Origin: a bacterium
GTDB lineage: Bacteria > Ratteibacteria > UBA8468 > B48-G9 > DTJG01
Length of the DNA stretch: 35,233 bases
Direction: 5' to 3'
NCBI GenBank assembly: GCA_029552985.1
Contig: JAKPDB010000061.1
Location: forward strand, 1 to 35,233
Position 1 is the first letter of the stretch; the number at the start of each line of letters is the position of its first letter. The notes beneath the pieces were generated by a model, which saw only the letters and a list, made by a program, of their open reading frames with translations, had not been told where the DNA came from and searched no databases. Of the stretch, positions 16,147 through 24,410 are shown one piece after another. The translations under genes were made by a program, and so were the position numbers.

Positions 16147-18400
16147 CATCATCATAGCATTTTTTGCCTGTTTTGTCTGGCATGCGACAGCAGAAGTCCT
16201 TTTTGATTTTGAAAATGGCACGCAGAACTGGACATCTGTTTATGAGCAGCAAACATTAAAAGTTTCAAAGAATTTTGTTTCAAGTGGAGCAAATTCGCTG
16301 GCTATCGATGTGCCGGGTATGAAAGAGTCCTGGATAAAGGTTGATACTGATTTTGACCTGACTCATTCTGACGCGTTATCACTGGATATTTACATACCAT
16401 CAAAAACCAAAAACTATGTTTCTTTTATCTGCTATATCAAGGATAAAAACTGGACATGGTTTCAGACGGGTCTTTATCAAATTAACCTGAATGAAAAGAA
16501 AAGATTTACAATTGACATCTCTGATACAAGTTCTCAATGGCAGCCTGCCGCAGGACTGGCTTGCTGGGACGGATACACAAAGAGAAATATTCGGGAATTT
16601 GGAATAAAATTTTTCTTCTATTTTCCTTTTTCCGGTACCGTTTATATTGACAATATTCAAGCAATTCCAGGACAGAACGAGCAACAGATTTTTCTTTTTA
16701 ATTTTGAAACAAATGCTGAGACAATCCCACAATACGACAAATTCGAGGTATCATTTGAAATTCCTCTTGTTTTTGACAATCCATTTGACCCGGATGAGAT
16801 TGATATTTCCGGGATTTTTTATTCTCCATCAGGTAAGAAAATCTCAGTTCCTGCGTTTTTTTACAGGGACTTCATTAGATGTCTCGAGGAAAATGGTGAG
16901 AAATTGTATCCATATGGGAAACATCGCTGGTGCATAAGATTTGCGCCTGAGGAAATCGGTGATTACAGATACGAAATTGTTTTAAGTTTTGCTGGAAAGA
17001 CGAAAAAATTTGACTGCGGTTGGTTTAAGTGTGTGGCTGGCACAAATCCAGGATTTATTAGATGGGATAATCAAGATCCACAGTGCCTTTCTTTTTCAAA
17101 CGGTGACTTTTTTTATCCGATCGGACATGTACTTCGTTCTCCTGATGACGTACGACAGCCATATAAATATGAATTTACTCCTGACAAGGGGAAAGGGACA
17201 TTTGCCTATGACGATTATTTCAAAAAAATGAAGGATAATTTTGAAAATTACATTAGAATGTGGATGGGTGCATGGTGGGTGGGTATTGAATGGACACCTG
17301 CTTATGCGCAGCACTACGAAGGTATTGGTCGATATAGTCTGGAAAATTCCTGGAAACTTGATTATGTACTGGATATAGCAAGACAGAATGGTATATACAT
17401 TGTTCTAACTCTGATTAACCATGGACAGTTTAGTATCAGACCTGACGCAGAATGGTGGGATAACCCATATAATGTTATCAATGGTGGTTTTTTGAGTTCT
17501 CCAGATGAATTTTTTTATAGCAGTGAAGCGGAAAAATGGTTTTTAAAACGGCTCAGATATATTGTGGCACGCTGGGGATATTCAACTCAGATCGCCTTCT
17601 GGGAAATGTGGAATGAAGTGGACCTTACTGGATATTATGATTCAAAAAATATCAGGCAATGGCATGAGCGACTGATTCCTCTTTTGAAAAAAATGGACCC
17701 GTACAAACATCCTGTTACCAGTCACATTTGCAGGCCAAATGCTGACCCGATGGTCTGGATAGTAAAAGACATTGAAACACTTGTCAGCAATGCATACAGT
17801 CAAACCGTGGTTGATACCATGCGAGAGTATTATTTTAAGAGAAAACCTTTTGAAAAACCAATGCAGATCCATGAATTTGGCGTGGGAAGAAACAGCAGGG
17901 AACTTGAAAATAATCTTCACGCAGGATTATGGACATCATCCTTATCACCAATGCTTGGAACAGCGTTGTTCTGGTGGTGGCCATTTATTGATAAAAAGGA
18001 CTTATACTTTCATTACAAAGCACTTGCCCTGTTTCTTAAAGGAGTGGATAGAAGAGGCAAGAATTTCCAAATTTCCACAGCAAAACTTATGTCAACGACA
18101 GGCAGCGTGACTTCAAAAGCTGGTGTTACTGGCATGCAAAATATGAGTTCAGCGTATCTATGGATTTATGATAACTCAATTTTCAACTCAAGAGTGCCAT
18201 CAGAAAAGGAACAGTTGATAGATGACGTAAAACTTGTTGTTGAGGTTTTTGAACCCGGAATTTATAAAGTAGAATTCTGGGATACTTACAATGGCAGGAA
18301 ATTTTCAGAATTTGAAAAAAAATTGGATAAGGGTGAATGCGAAATTTTACTTCCTGCTTTTACAAAAGACATTGCAATCAAAATAGAGAAAAAATTATGA
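16106..18400 (+). CDS. Exported DUF5060 / clan GH-A (GH5-like) glycoside hydrolase
   Basis: Up to 764 residues. The start may be 16106, 16118 or 16127; the last gives MRKLTFNIIIAFFACFVWHATAE, an ideal signal peptide. Residues about 30-190 form a carbohydrate-binding-like beta domain ('LFDFENGTQNW'). About 200-315 match the DUF5060 immunoglobulin-like domain. About 325-650 form a clan GH-A barrel with acid/base Glu504 in 'EMWNEVD' and nucleophile Glu590 in 'QIHEFGVG' (numbering from 16106). A C-terminal beta domain follows. The enzyme should be a retaining endo- or exo-glycosidase outside the cytoplasm; DUF5060 enzymes include agarase/rhamnosidase-like and cellulase-like members, so the substrate is open. 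Both neighbours overlap it, pointing to one transcript with coupled translation. Confidence 0.83.
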   Translation: MRLFMKLMRKLTFNIIIAFFACFVWHATAEVLFDFENGTQNWTSVYEQQTLKVSKNFVSSGANSLAIDVPGMKESWIKVDTDFDLTHSDALSLDIYIPSKTKNYVSFICYIKDKNWTWFQTGLYQINLNEKKRFTIDISDTSSQWQPAAGLACWDGYTKRNIREFGIKFFFYFPFSGTVYIDNIQAIPGQNEQQIFLFNFETNAETIPQYDKFEVSFEIPLVFDNPFDPDEIDISGIFYSPSGKKISVPAFFYRDFIRCLEENGEKLYPYGKHRWCIRFAPEEIGDYRYEIVLSFAGKTKKFDCGWFKCVAGTNPGFIRWDNQDPQCLSFSNGDFFYPIGHVLRSPDDVRQPYKYEFTPDKGKGTFAYDDYFKKMKDNFENYIRMWMGAWWVGIEWTPAYAQHYEGIGRYSLENSWKLDYVLDIARQNGIYIVLTLINHGQFSIRPDAEWWDNPYNVINGGFLSSPDEFFYSSEAEKWFLKRLRYIVARWGYSTQIAFWEMWNEVDLTGYYDSKNIRQWHERLIPLLKKMDPYKHPVTSHICRPNADPMVWIVKDIETLVSNAYSQTVVDTMREYYFKRKPFEKPMQIHEFGVGRNSRELENNLHAGLWTSSLSPMLGTALFWWWPFIDKKDLYFHYKALALFLKGVDRRGKNFQISTAKLMSTTGSVTSKAGVTGMQNMSSAYLWIYDNSIFNSRVPSEKEQLIDDVKLVVEVFEPGIYKVEFWDTYNGRKFSEFEKKLDKGECEILLPAFTKDIAIKIEKKL

Positions 18401-20424
18401 AAAAGTTTATTATACCGATTATCGTTATTGCCTGTTTTGTTAACTGCGGTTCTGGCTACACATTACGAGCCAGAGTAAAGATTCAGCAACCGCAACTTAA
18501 ACAGTTTCAGCAGATAGCAAAAGTTAATTTGCCTTTACCTGAAAAAGGTTATGTGTATGTGGCAGATACCACTGGTTTGAAGGTACCATGTATCAGGGTT
18601 AAATCCAGTCAACAACAGAGAGATTCTATATATTTCAAGACAAACGAAAATGATATTTATTATGTTTACTGGCTTTCAGAGGAAAAGAAACAGGAGACCG
18701 GAATTTTTGAGATTCCAGATGGTAGAGTGATACTTGATGATTTTGTTAATCCTTCTGCAAGAACCTCTGGATTCTGGTACTGGAGTTCTCATCCCTGTTT
18801 AAGTGGAAGGTTTTCTCACTCTGGCAGAAGTTCACAGAAGATTAATTCCCATTATACAGCGATTACACCAGGAGAAAAACTGAAACCTTTGGATATTTTC
18901 TATCAATATGTTTTCATTGATAAAAACCAGCCAGCATCTGAAATTATGCTTGAAATACAAACACAGAAAAGGAAATCTATCTATTTTTCATGGGGTTCTG
19001 ACATTATTAAGTGGAAAAATCTTAACAAGATTCATATGGGTGAGCTTCCTGAGGCAGGTAAATGGATACAGCTGTTAATTCCTGTTGATAAAATTGATAA
19101 AGGTGTTGAGATTACTGGTATTGGTTTTTACCATGCTGATGGTAGGGTACTGTGGGATTATACAACAATTGGTAATCCTCCTCTTGAGGCAAATATTCTT
19201 CAATGGAATCAGGGAAATAAGAAAATAAATGCTTTTTTCGATAGTGAAATTTTTGGGCCATTTGCGTTTTCAGAAAAAGTGTTCAATCTCGTTTTATTAA
19301 ATGCTTCAGCATCGTCTGGCGCTGACACTTTTGAATGGTTTATTGAGGGGCAAAAGTACTCGGGTGATAGGATATTAAAAAAATTCGACAGCAAGGATAA
19401 GACACATGTCATGCTGACTTCTAAAAGTATGGCTTTGAAACAATCAGATACATTTTCTGAAACAATCGTTTTTCAAAAAAAATCTCCTGAACAATTAAAT
19501 CTTTTTCTTGAAATCCTTCCTCACAAAAATCTTATTAATCAAGGAGAAAGATTTTTCGTGCCAGTTCGGGTAGGGTCTTTAATCTCAGGGATTGTTCCTG
19601 TTGAGCTTTCCATAGATGGACACAACCATTTACTAAAACTCTTCCCAGGACAGGAAAATTCAGAAATTACCAATGTGTTTTATTCTCCAGAAACAACAGA
19701 AATTCATGATATAGAAATTAAACTTGATGACCTTGTTGTCGCTAAGAAAAATTTACGCTTTGTTCCTGTTGACCATCTTGATATGAAACATCTTGATGGT
19801 CCTTATCTCAGAGACGAAAACAATAACAATCTGGTGGCGTTTATTCCTGATTATAAATATTCTGATATTTCCACTGAAACGCAAATTAAACAGTTGACAG
19901 TTATTGGAGACATACCTGAAAACTTTCTTAAAAAATTGAAGGAGAAATTGTCGAAAAATATAGAAATTAAATGGCTAAAATATCCTGAAACCCAGGCATA
20001 CCACGCAATTTCAAATGTATTGTGGCTGAAACAAGAAATTGAAAACCGTAATATGGAAACAGTAATTTTATTTCCTTCTATTGAAAGTTTATTGAGGAGA
20101 ACACCGATTGACCAGTATATCGTTTGTCTTGATGCAGAAATATGGTTTTTGAGTAAAAAAGCAAGAAAAATTATATGTGTTGGTCCTTTTCCCTCTGCTC
20201 CAATTCCAGAGATGTTTAAGATTTATGCTGATGCCACAGTTGACCTTTGTAAAAAAAGGAATGTGACCTGTCTTAATCTTTATGACCTTTACACCAGTTT
20301 GCCAGACTGGACAGAGCTATTCAGTCCATCCCGTGGTATTTACAAAATCTTTCCATCAGAAAAAGGGTTAGGAATTCTTATTGATGAGATAATAAAAATT
20401 GTGGGTGCCAGCAGGCAAACTTAG
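18397..20424 (+). CDS. Exported carbohydrate-binding-like protein with degenerate SGNH-hydrolase domain
   Basis: The true start is ATG 18397, overlapping the previous stop as ATGA; it gives a signal peptide (MKKFIIPIIVIACFVNCGSG) that the ORF-track start would bury. 675 residues. The central part (about 110-270) contains a segment like CBM-type beta domains ('SGRFSHSGRSSQKI'). The C-terminal about 180 residues follow the SGNH/GDSL layout: 'VIGDIPENF' in the block I position, 'ETVILFPSIES' in block III, 'ARKIICVGPFP' after it, and 'RGIYKIFPSEKG' where active enzymes have DGxHPs..G. The Ser of block I and the catalytic Asp/His are not where expected. It may therefore be a binding protein rather than an esterase. 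The fold assignment is tentative. Last gene of the plus-strand operon. Confidence 0.55.
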   Translation: MKKFIIPIIVIACFVNCGSGYTLRARVKIQQPQLKQFQQIAKVNLPLPEKGYVYVADTTGLKVPCIRVKSSQQQRDSIYFKTNENDIYYVYWLSEEKKQETGIFEIPDGRVILDDFVNPSARTSGFWYWSSHPCLSGRFSHSGRSSQKINSHYTAITPGEKLKPLDIFYQYVFIDKNQPASEIMLEIQTQKRKSIYFSWGSDIIKWKNLNKIHMGELPEAGKWIQLLIPVDKIDKGVEITGIGFYHADGRVLWDYTTIGNPPLEANILQWNQGNKKINAFFDSEIFGPFAFSEKVFNLVLLNASASSGADTFEWFIEGQKYSGDRILKKFDSKDKTHVMLTSKSMALKQSDTFSETIVFQKKSPEQLNLFLEILPHKNLINQGERFFVPVRVGSLISGIVPVELSIDGHNHLLKLFPGQENSEITNVFYSPETTEIHDIEIKLDDLVVAKKNLRFVPVDHLDMKHLDGPYLRDENNNNLVAFIPDYKYSDISTETQIKQLTVIGDIPENFLKKLKEKLSKNIEIKWLKYPETQAYHAISNVLWLKQEIENRNMETVILFPSIESLLRRTPIDQYIVCLDAEIWFLSKKARKIICVGPFPSAPIPEMFKIYADATVDLCKKRNVTCLNLYDLYTSLPDWTELFSPSRGIYKIFPSEKGLGILIDEIIKIVGASRQT

Positions 20425-20439
20425 CGTTCCTCACTTTTT

Positions 20440-20745
20440 GAGAGGCAAGAAAGAAGGAGAGGAAAAATAGGAATAACTCTGGTTGTCCCTGGAAATAGCC
20501 ACCTGTAGAAAAGCAAGAAAAGAAAGGAACGATAATTTGTTCAGACACCTGGCGAGGCTATACCCAAGTAGCAACAGAGTGATACCCACACAGATTAATT
20601 AATCATGGGAAAAGACAGTACAGCGACAGAAAGGGAATTCTACCTTTCGGAATATGTTTGGAGATACAATAATAGAAAAGCAACAACAGATGAAAAGATA
20701 AATAATTTGATTGAGTTGATAAAACAATTTGGAAGGTTAAATTAA
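20440..20745 (+). pseudogene. Decayed IS1595-family (ISXO2-like) transposase remnant
   Basis: No intact gene lies in this 375-bp gap. Reading from 20526 gives GTIICSDTWRGYTQVATE, a stop, then YPHRLINHGK, matching the 'SDxWxGY ... INH' catalytic-core segment of IS1595 transposases. A one-frame shift near 20605 continues as DSTATEREFYLSEYVWRYNNRKATT, ending at TAA 20743-20745, matching the family's C-terminal 'YLxEFxWRYNxR'. The stretch normally between these parts, including the TNxIE glutamate, is missing, so an internal deletion, a stop and a frameshift are all present. Bases 20440-20525 hold only vaguely related sequence, so the left boundary is approximate. Terminal inverted repeats were not found. 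Confidence 0.7.
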
Positions 20746-20756
20746 CATGATAAAAT
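20729..20756 (+). promoter_or_regulatory. Weak candidate promoter for alanine dehydrogenase
   Basis: TTGGAA (-35), 16-bp spacer, TAAAAT (-10) preceded by a TGA extended element. The -35 lies inside the 3' end of the transposase remnant. Predicted leader about 38 bases. Confidence 0.35.
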
Positions 20757-20799
20757 ATTTACACGTAAAAAATTTAGTGGTTAAAAAAGAACATAATCC

Positions 20800-21873
20800 A
20801 TGATTATTGGGCTTTTAAAAGAGATTAAAACTGAAGAGTACAGAGTTGGACTTGCACCAATGGGGGTAAAGGAACTTGTGAAACATGGCCATAAGGTTCT
20901 TGTCGAAAATAATGCAGGAACAGGGTCCACATTTGCTGACACTTTTTACAAAGAATGTGGGGCTGAAATTGTGTCGAGGGAATATATTTTTGAATCTGCA
21001 GAACTAATAGTGAAGGTGAAAGAACCACAGAGTTCAGAAATCGCAATGATGAAACCTGGCCAGATTGTATTTACTTTTTTTCATTTTGCTTCAAATCCTG
21101 AAATGGCACGTGCTCTTGCAAGCAAAAAAGTTACATGCATCGCCTATGAACTGATTGAAGAAAATGGTATATGGCCGATTCTCAAACCCATGAGTGAGAT
21201 TGCGGGTAAATTAAGTATACAGCAGGGAATGAAATATCTTGAGAAGGAATATGGCGGTAAGGGTGTGCTTTTGATGGGAACAGAAACTGTTCCACCGGGT
21301 CGTGTTGTTGTACTCGGTGGTGGAGTTGTAGGTAGTTGCGCTTCAGACGTTGCAATCTCTCTTAATGCGAAACTTACGATTATTGAAAAAAGTCCGGAAA
21401 AACGGGAATTTTTAAAAAAGAAATTTCCTGGTTGTAGTGTAATGGAAGCAAAAAGAGATATTATTCTTGAATGTTGTCAGAAAGCAGACATCATTGTTGG
21501 CGCTGTTCTTATTCCAGGGCATAGACCACCGATTCTCATCAGGAAATCAGATCTTGAAGTACTTGAAAAAGGAACTGTCCTGGTTGATGTCTCAATTGAT
21601 GAGGGAGGAGTTTTTGAAACAAGCCGTCCCACGACTCACAAAGAGCCAATTTTTATTGACTCAGGGATTGTGCATTACTGTGTACCGAATATGCCGGGGA
21701 TTGTACCAAAAACATCCACGATAGCACTCAGTTTTGCAACAATGCCATATCTGAGAATACTGGCAGATAAAGGCGAATCCGCACTGAAGGAAAATTTGGC
21801 ATTAAAATCTGGTTGTGCAATTCTACGCGGAGATGTGATACATCCGGCAATAAAAGAAATTGTAAATTCGTAA
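20800..21873 (+). CDS. ald: Alanine dehydrogenase
   Basis: 357 residues, slightly shorter than the usual about 370. Catalyses the reversible NAD-dependent oxidative deamination of L-alanine to pyruvate and ammonium. The family's substrate-binding residues are in register: Arg15 ('EYRVGLAP'), Lys74 ('VKVKEP') and His95 ('FFHFA'). The NAD-binding glycine motif is GGGVVG (173-178), and 'DVSIDEGG' supplies the catalytic Asp region. The domain order (N-terminal substrate domain, Rossmann domain, C-terminal return) is complete. It stands alone on the plus strand, two bases from the convergent aminotransferase stop. Only a weak ribosome site (AAAAGAA) precedes the ATG. Lysine-type or transhydrogenase-type homologues are less likely given the conserved residues. 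Confidence 0.93.
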   Translation: MIIGLLKEIKTEEYRVGLAPMGVKELVKHGHKVLVENNAGTGSTFADTFYKECGAEIVSREYIFESAELIVKVKEPQSSEIAMMKPGQIVFTFFHFASNPEMARALASKKVTCIAYELIEENGIWPILKPMSEIAGKLSIQQGMKYLEKEYGGKGVLLMGTETVPPGRVVVLGGGVVGSCASDVAISLNAKLTIIEKSPEKREFLKKKFPGCSVMEAKRDIILECCQKADIIVGAVLIPGHRPPILIRKSDLEVLEKGTVLVDVSIDEGGVFETSRPTTHKEPIFIDSGIVHYCVPNMPGIVPKTSTIALSFATMPYLRILADKGESALKENLALKSGCAILRGDVIHPAIKEIVNS

Positions 21874-21875
21874 AA

Positions 21876-23264
21876 CTACAGGGTTTTCAGGATTTTCCTG
21901 AACATGCTCACAGTATAATCAAGCACGTTCTTTGACACCGACAGGGCGAACTTTGTCAGGGCAGTTGAATGTCCTTCATAATAGGCATGAACCCTGAGCC
22001 AAATTCCCTTTTCAATGCATTTTTGATGAAATTTGAGAGCTGTTTGCTGGTTTTTTAGTTTAAGTCCAGATAGTAGTCCCTTACCCTGCACAGAAACAAT
22101 CAAATGTGGAAATTCACAGGCAAGATTTTTCAGACAATTCTCATAGTAATTGGCAAGCATTTCAATTCTTTTTACATTGTTTTCTATCAAATTTAAACAG
22201 CACAAGGCCATTAGTGAAGGTAGCGGCGCATTTCCATTTGTGCTGATCGCATCATATTGTTTGAGGGAGTCAAGTTTTCTTTTGTAAACGACTGCTGAAA
22301 GTGGATGAAATCCAGCAGTGAGTCCTTTCCCGAGAATTAAAATATCAGGAGTAATATCAAATTGTTTGTACATAAAAATTTCAGGATACCAGCAACATGT
22401 TTGTATTTCATCTACAATCATGAGTGCATCAACAGATTCAGTAAATCTTCTTGCTGCCTGAATGAATTCTCCTGTTAATAGTATTGCCTCTCTATTCATC
22501 ATCACTGGTTCAAAAAAGAATGCGGCAATGTCTTTCCCATGTTTGTCGAAAATTTTCTTCAATTCTTCAATATCATTGGGCTCTACCAGTTCAAAAACGA
22601 GTTTCTCAGAGAAAATCTCATTCCACATTCCCCTAAGCCGCTGCATTAGAAAGTCAGTACCGTGATAATTGCCTCTTAGCGAAATAAACACGATTTTTTT
22701 ATTGTGGGGTTTTTGTTTCTTGAAATAATTTAAGGCAAGTTTCATTGCTGTTGAACACGCAACAGAGCCTGTGGCGATACCGAGTAAAACAGTATTCAAA
22801 CAATTTTCATCATGTAGCAAATTCTGAGATTGACATCCAGGATTGCATATTTCAACAAGTTTTTCAGAAAGTTTTTTTACGAAAAAGCCAGGGATGTTAC
22901 TGTGACAATCCCAGGGAATTCCCAGTTTTATTGCTTCATCAAGGCACTTCATCAACGATGGGTGATTATATCCCCACGTCATTTGATAATGCCCTGCTGT
23001 GGTATCAAGGAATAGTTTTCTGCCTTCAGTAATATAAAAGACACCCTTTCCAGCAAGAAAGTCATTTTGTTCTGATCCAAGAACATAGGATTTTTGAAAC
23101 CATTTTTTTGTAGTTTTCGGTGGAGATGGAATATTTTTGATGATTTTTCCAACATTACCAAGAAGCAGTGTTTCCTTATTCTTAATTAGAAAGCTATTCG
23201 CTGCTCTAATGCTTTTTACGAGTTTCTTTTCTGTCTCTAATAAGTGATTCATTTTTTTCTTCAC
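21876..23264 (-). CDS. Class III PLP-dependent aminotransferase
   Basis: 462 residues. The PLP sites are visible: 'ATGSVAC' (165-170) for phosphate binding, Tyr-His in 'RGNYHG' (198-202), Asp285 in 'VDEIQT', and the Schiff-base Lys313 in 'ILGKGLTAGFHP'. The usual 'GFGRTG' after DExQT is replaced by 'CCWYPE', so this is a divergent branch, not a standard ornithine, GABA or GSA enzyme. Start: GTG at 23264 overlaps the upstream stop by four bases; ATG at 23252 (MNHLLETEKK) is an equally plausible start. It is coupled to the Gfo/Idh/MocA gene, suggesting oxidation to a ketone followed by transamination (inference). Substrate unknown; amino-sugar or aminocyclitol metabolism is one option. Confidence 0.85.
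   Translation of the reverse strand: MKKKMNHLLETEKKLVKSIRAANSFLIKNKETLLLGNVGKIIKNIPSPPKTTKKWFQKSYVLGSEQNDFLAGKGVFYITEGRKLFLDTTAGHYQMTWGYNHPSLMKCLDEAIKLGIPWDCHSNIPGFFVKKLSEKLVEICNPGCQSQNLLHDENCLNTVLLGIATGSVACSTAMKLALNYFKKQKPHNKKIVFISLRGNYHGTDFLMQRLRGMWNEIFSEKLVFELVEPNDIEELKKIFDKHGKDIAAFFFEPVMMNREAILLTGEFIQAARRFTESVDALMIVDEIQTCCWYPEIFMYKQFDITPDILILGKGLTAGFHPLSAVVYKRKLDSLKQYDAISTNGNAPLPSLMALCCLNLIENNVKRIEMLANYYENCLKNLACEFPHLIVSVQGKGLLSGLKLKNQQTALKFHQKCIEKGIWLRVHAYYEGHSTALTKFALSVSKNVLDYTVSMFRKILKTL
21886..21902. other. Short perfect hairpin at a convergent gene junction
   Basis: TTCAGGA-TTT-TCCTGAA is a 7-bp perfect inverted repeat with a 3-base loop, lying in the last codons of the aminotransferase gene, 13 bases past the ald stop. 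There is no T-tract on either side, so a classical intrinsic terminator is not shown. Confidence 0.35.
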
Positions 23265-24364
23265 AGTAACTGGAGTTTACCTGTTTTTGAAGATTCATAT
23301 GAAGCTTCTATAATTTTCTGTACCATCAAACCATCCTCAAAAGAAACACTGACTGGTTTGTCATGCACAACCGAATGAAGGAATGAATAGAGACACGCAA
23401 CGTGTGCTCTGATCCATCCAATGCTAAATTTGGAAAGCGGAATACCGGCTGCATCAGGATATCTCTGCACTGTTTCTATTTTTTTGAATCCTCTCAAGCC
23501 ACCGATTGGTGTATCAGGGTCATCCATACTATAAACATTTAGCCAGTTTGGTTCCATTGAATTAAAAGAAAGCGCGCCATCTGAACCATAAATTTCAAAC
23601 CTGACTTCATCATTTGCTCCTGTTGCCATTTTTGATGCCTCAAGGATTCCCATTGCTCCATTTTTGGTTTCGGCTTCGATGATTGCCAGGTCGTCTGTTC
23701 TTTTGTCAGGGGACGTGTAATTTCTTGTTTTTGCATGAACGCTGCCGAATTCTCCAACAAGATATCTTGCCAAGTCAATGATGTGTGAACCAAGGTCAAC
23801 CATTACTCCTCCTCCTACTTTTTCGTATTCTGCCTTCCAGCTATATGCCTTTGCAGATTGTCGTACACATGAAGAATGCAGATAAAGAAATCTGAAAAAA
23901 TTAATTTTTCCAAGAAATCCCTCATCAATAAGTTGTTTTGCCCTCATGACAGCAGGGAAAAATCTTAATTGATACACGATTTGAGATTTCACATTCACAT
24001 CTTTTGCAATGGAAACAAGTTCTTCAGCTTCTTTTACATTAAGAGCAAGTGGTTTATCGCAATACACATGTTTACCGTGGTTAAGCGCAGCTTTCACCAG
24101 TTGGTAGTGAAGATCATTGGGAAGGCAACAATTAATAATGTGAATGTCTTTACATTTCACAAGTTCTAAAGGATCACTGGTAGCAAACTGGAAGCCCGCC
24201 TGTTGTATTGCAATGGCTTTCGTTTTTTCAGAGTGTGCGGCAACGCCTACTAACTGCACTGATACCGGCAGGTTTCCGTAATAAAAAGGAATGGTTTTGT
24301 ATGCATAGGCATGAACTCTGCCGATAAATCCATAACCCGCAATTCCAACGCCAAGTGTTTTCAT
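23261..24364 (-). CDS. Gfo/Idh/MocA-family NAD(P)-dependent oxidoreductase
   Basis: 367 residues. The N-terminal Rossmann motif is GYGFIG (residues 10-15), the family 'EKP' dinucleotide/catalytic motif appears as 'CDKPLA', and the C-terminal domain has 'GGGVMVDLGSHIIDLARYL' with the catalytic-region Asp and His. Family members oxidise or reduce a hydroxyl group on sugars, inositols or their derivatives. It is the first gene of a two-gene unit with the class III aminotransferase. The ATG at 24364 has no Shine-Dalgarno, and the candidate promoter upstream places the transcript start at or beside the ATG, so a leaderless message is possible. Cytoplasmic; exact substrate unknown. Confidence 0.9.
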   Translation of the reverse strand: MKTLGVGIAGYGFIGRVHAYAYKTIPFYYGNLPVSVQLVGVAAHSEKTKAIAIQQAGFQFATSDPLELVKCKDIHIINCCLPNDLHYQLVKAALNHGKHVYCDKPLALNVKEAEELVSIAKDVNVKSQIVYQLRFFPAVMRAKQLIDEGFLGKINFFRFLYLHSSCVRQSAKAYSWKAEYEKVGGGVMVDLGSHIIDLARYLVGEFGSVHAKTRNYTSPDKRTDDLAIIEAETKNGAMGILEASKMATGANDEVRFEIYGSDGALSFNSMEPNWLNVYSMDDPDTPIGGLRGFKKIETVQRYPDAAGIPLSKFSIGWIRAHVACLYSFLHSVVHDKPVSVSFEDGLMVQKIIEASYESSKTGKLQLL

Positions 24365-24370
24365 GAGTAT

Positions 24371-24399
24371 ATTCTAACATGCAATCTGCAAAAAGTCAT
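24371..24399 (-). promoter_or_regulatory. Candidate promoter for the Gfo/Idh/MocA-aminotransferase pair
   Basis: Minus strand: ATGACT (-35), 17-bp spacer, TAGAAT (-10) with a TGT extended element. The predicted start of transcription falls at about 24364, the first base of the start codon. Confidence 0.45.
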
Positions 24400-24410
24400 C
24401 CTTATGAATT

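Noticed and set aside
20429-20446. CCTC...GAGAGG hairpin after the plus-strand operon as a terminator
   Set aside because: The four-base stem has an internal mismatch and no T-run follows.
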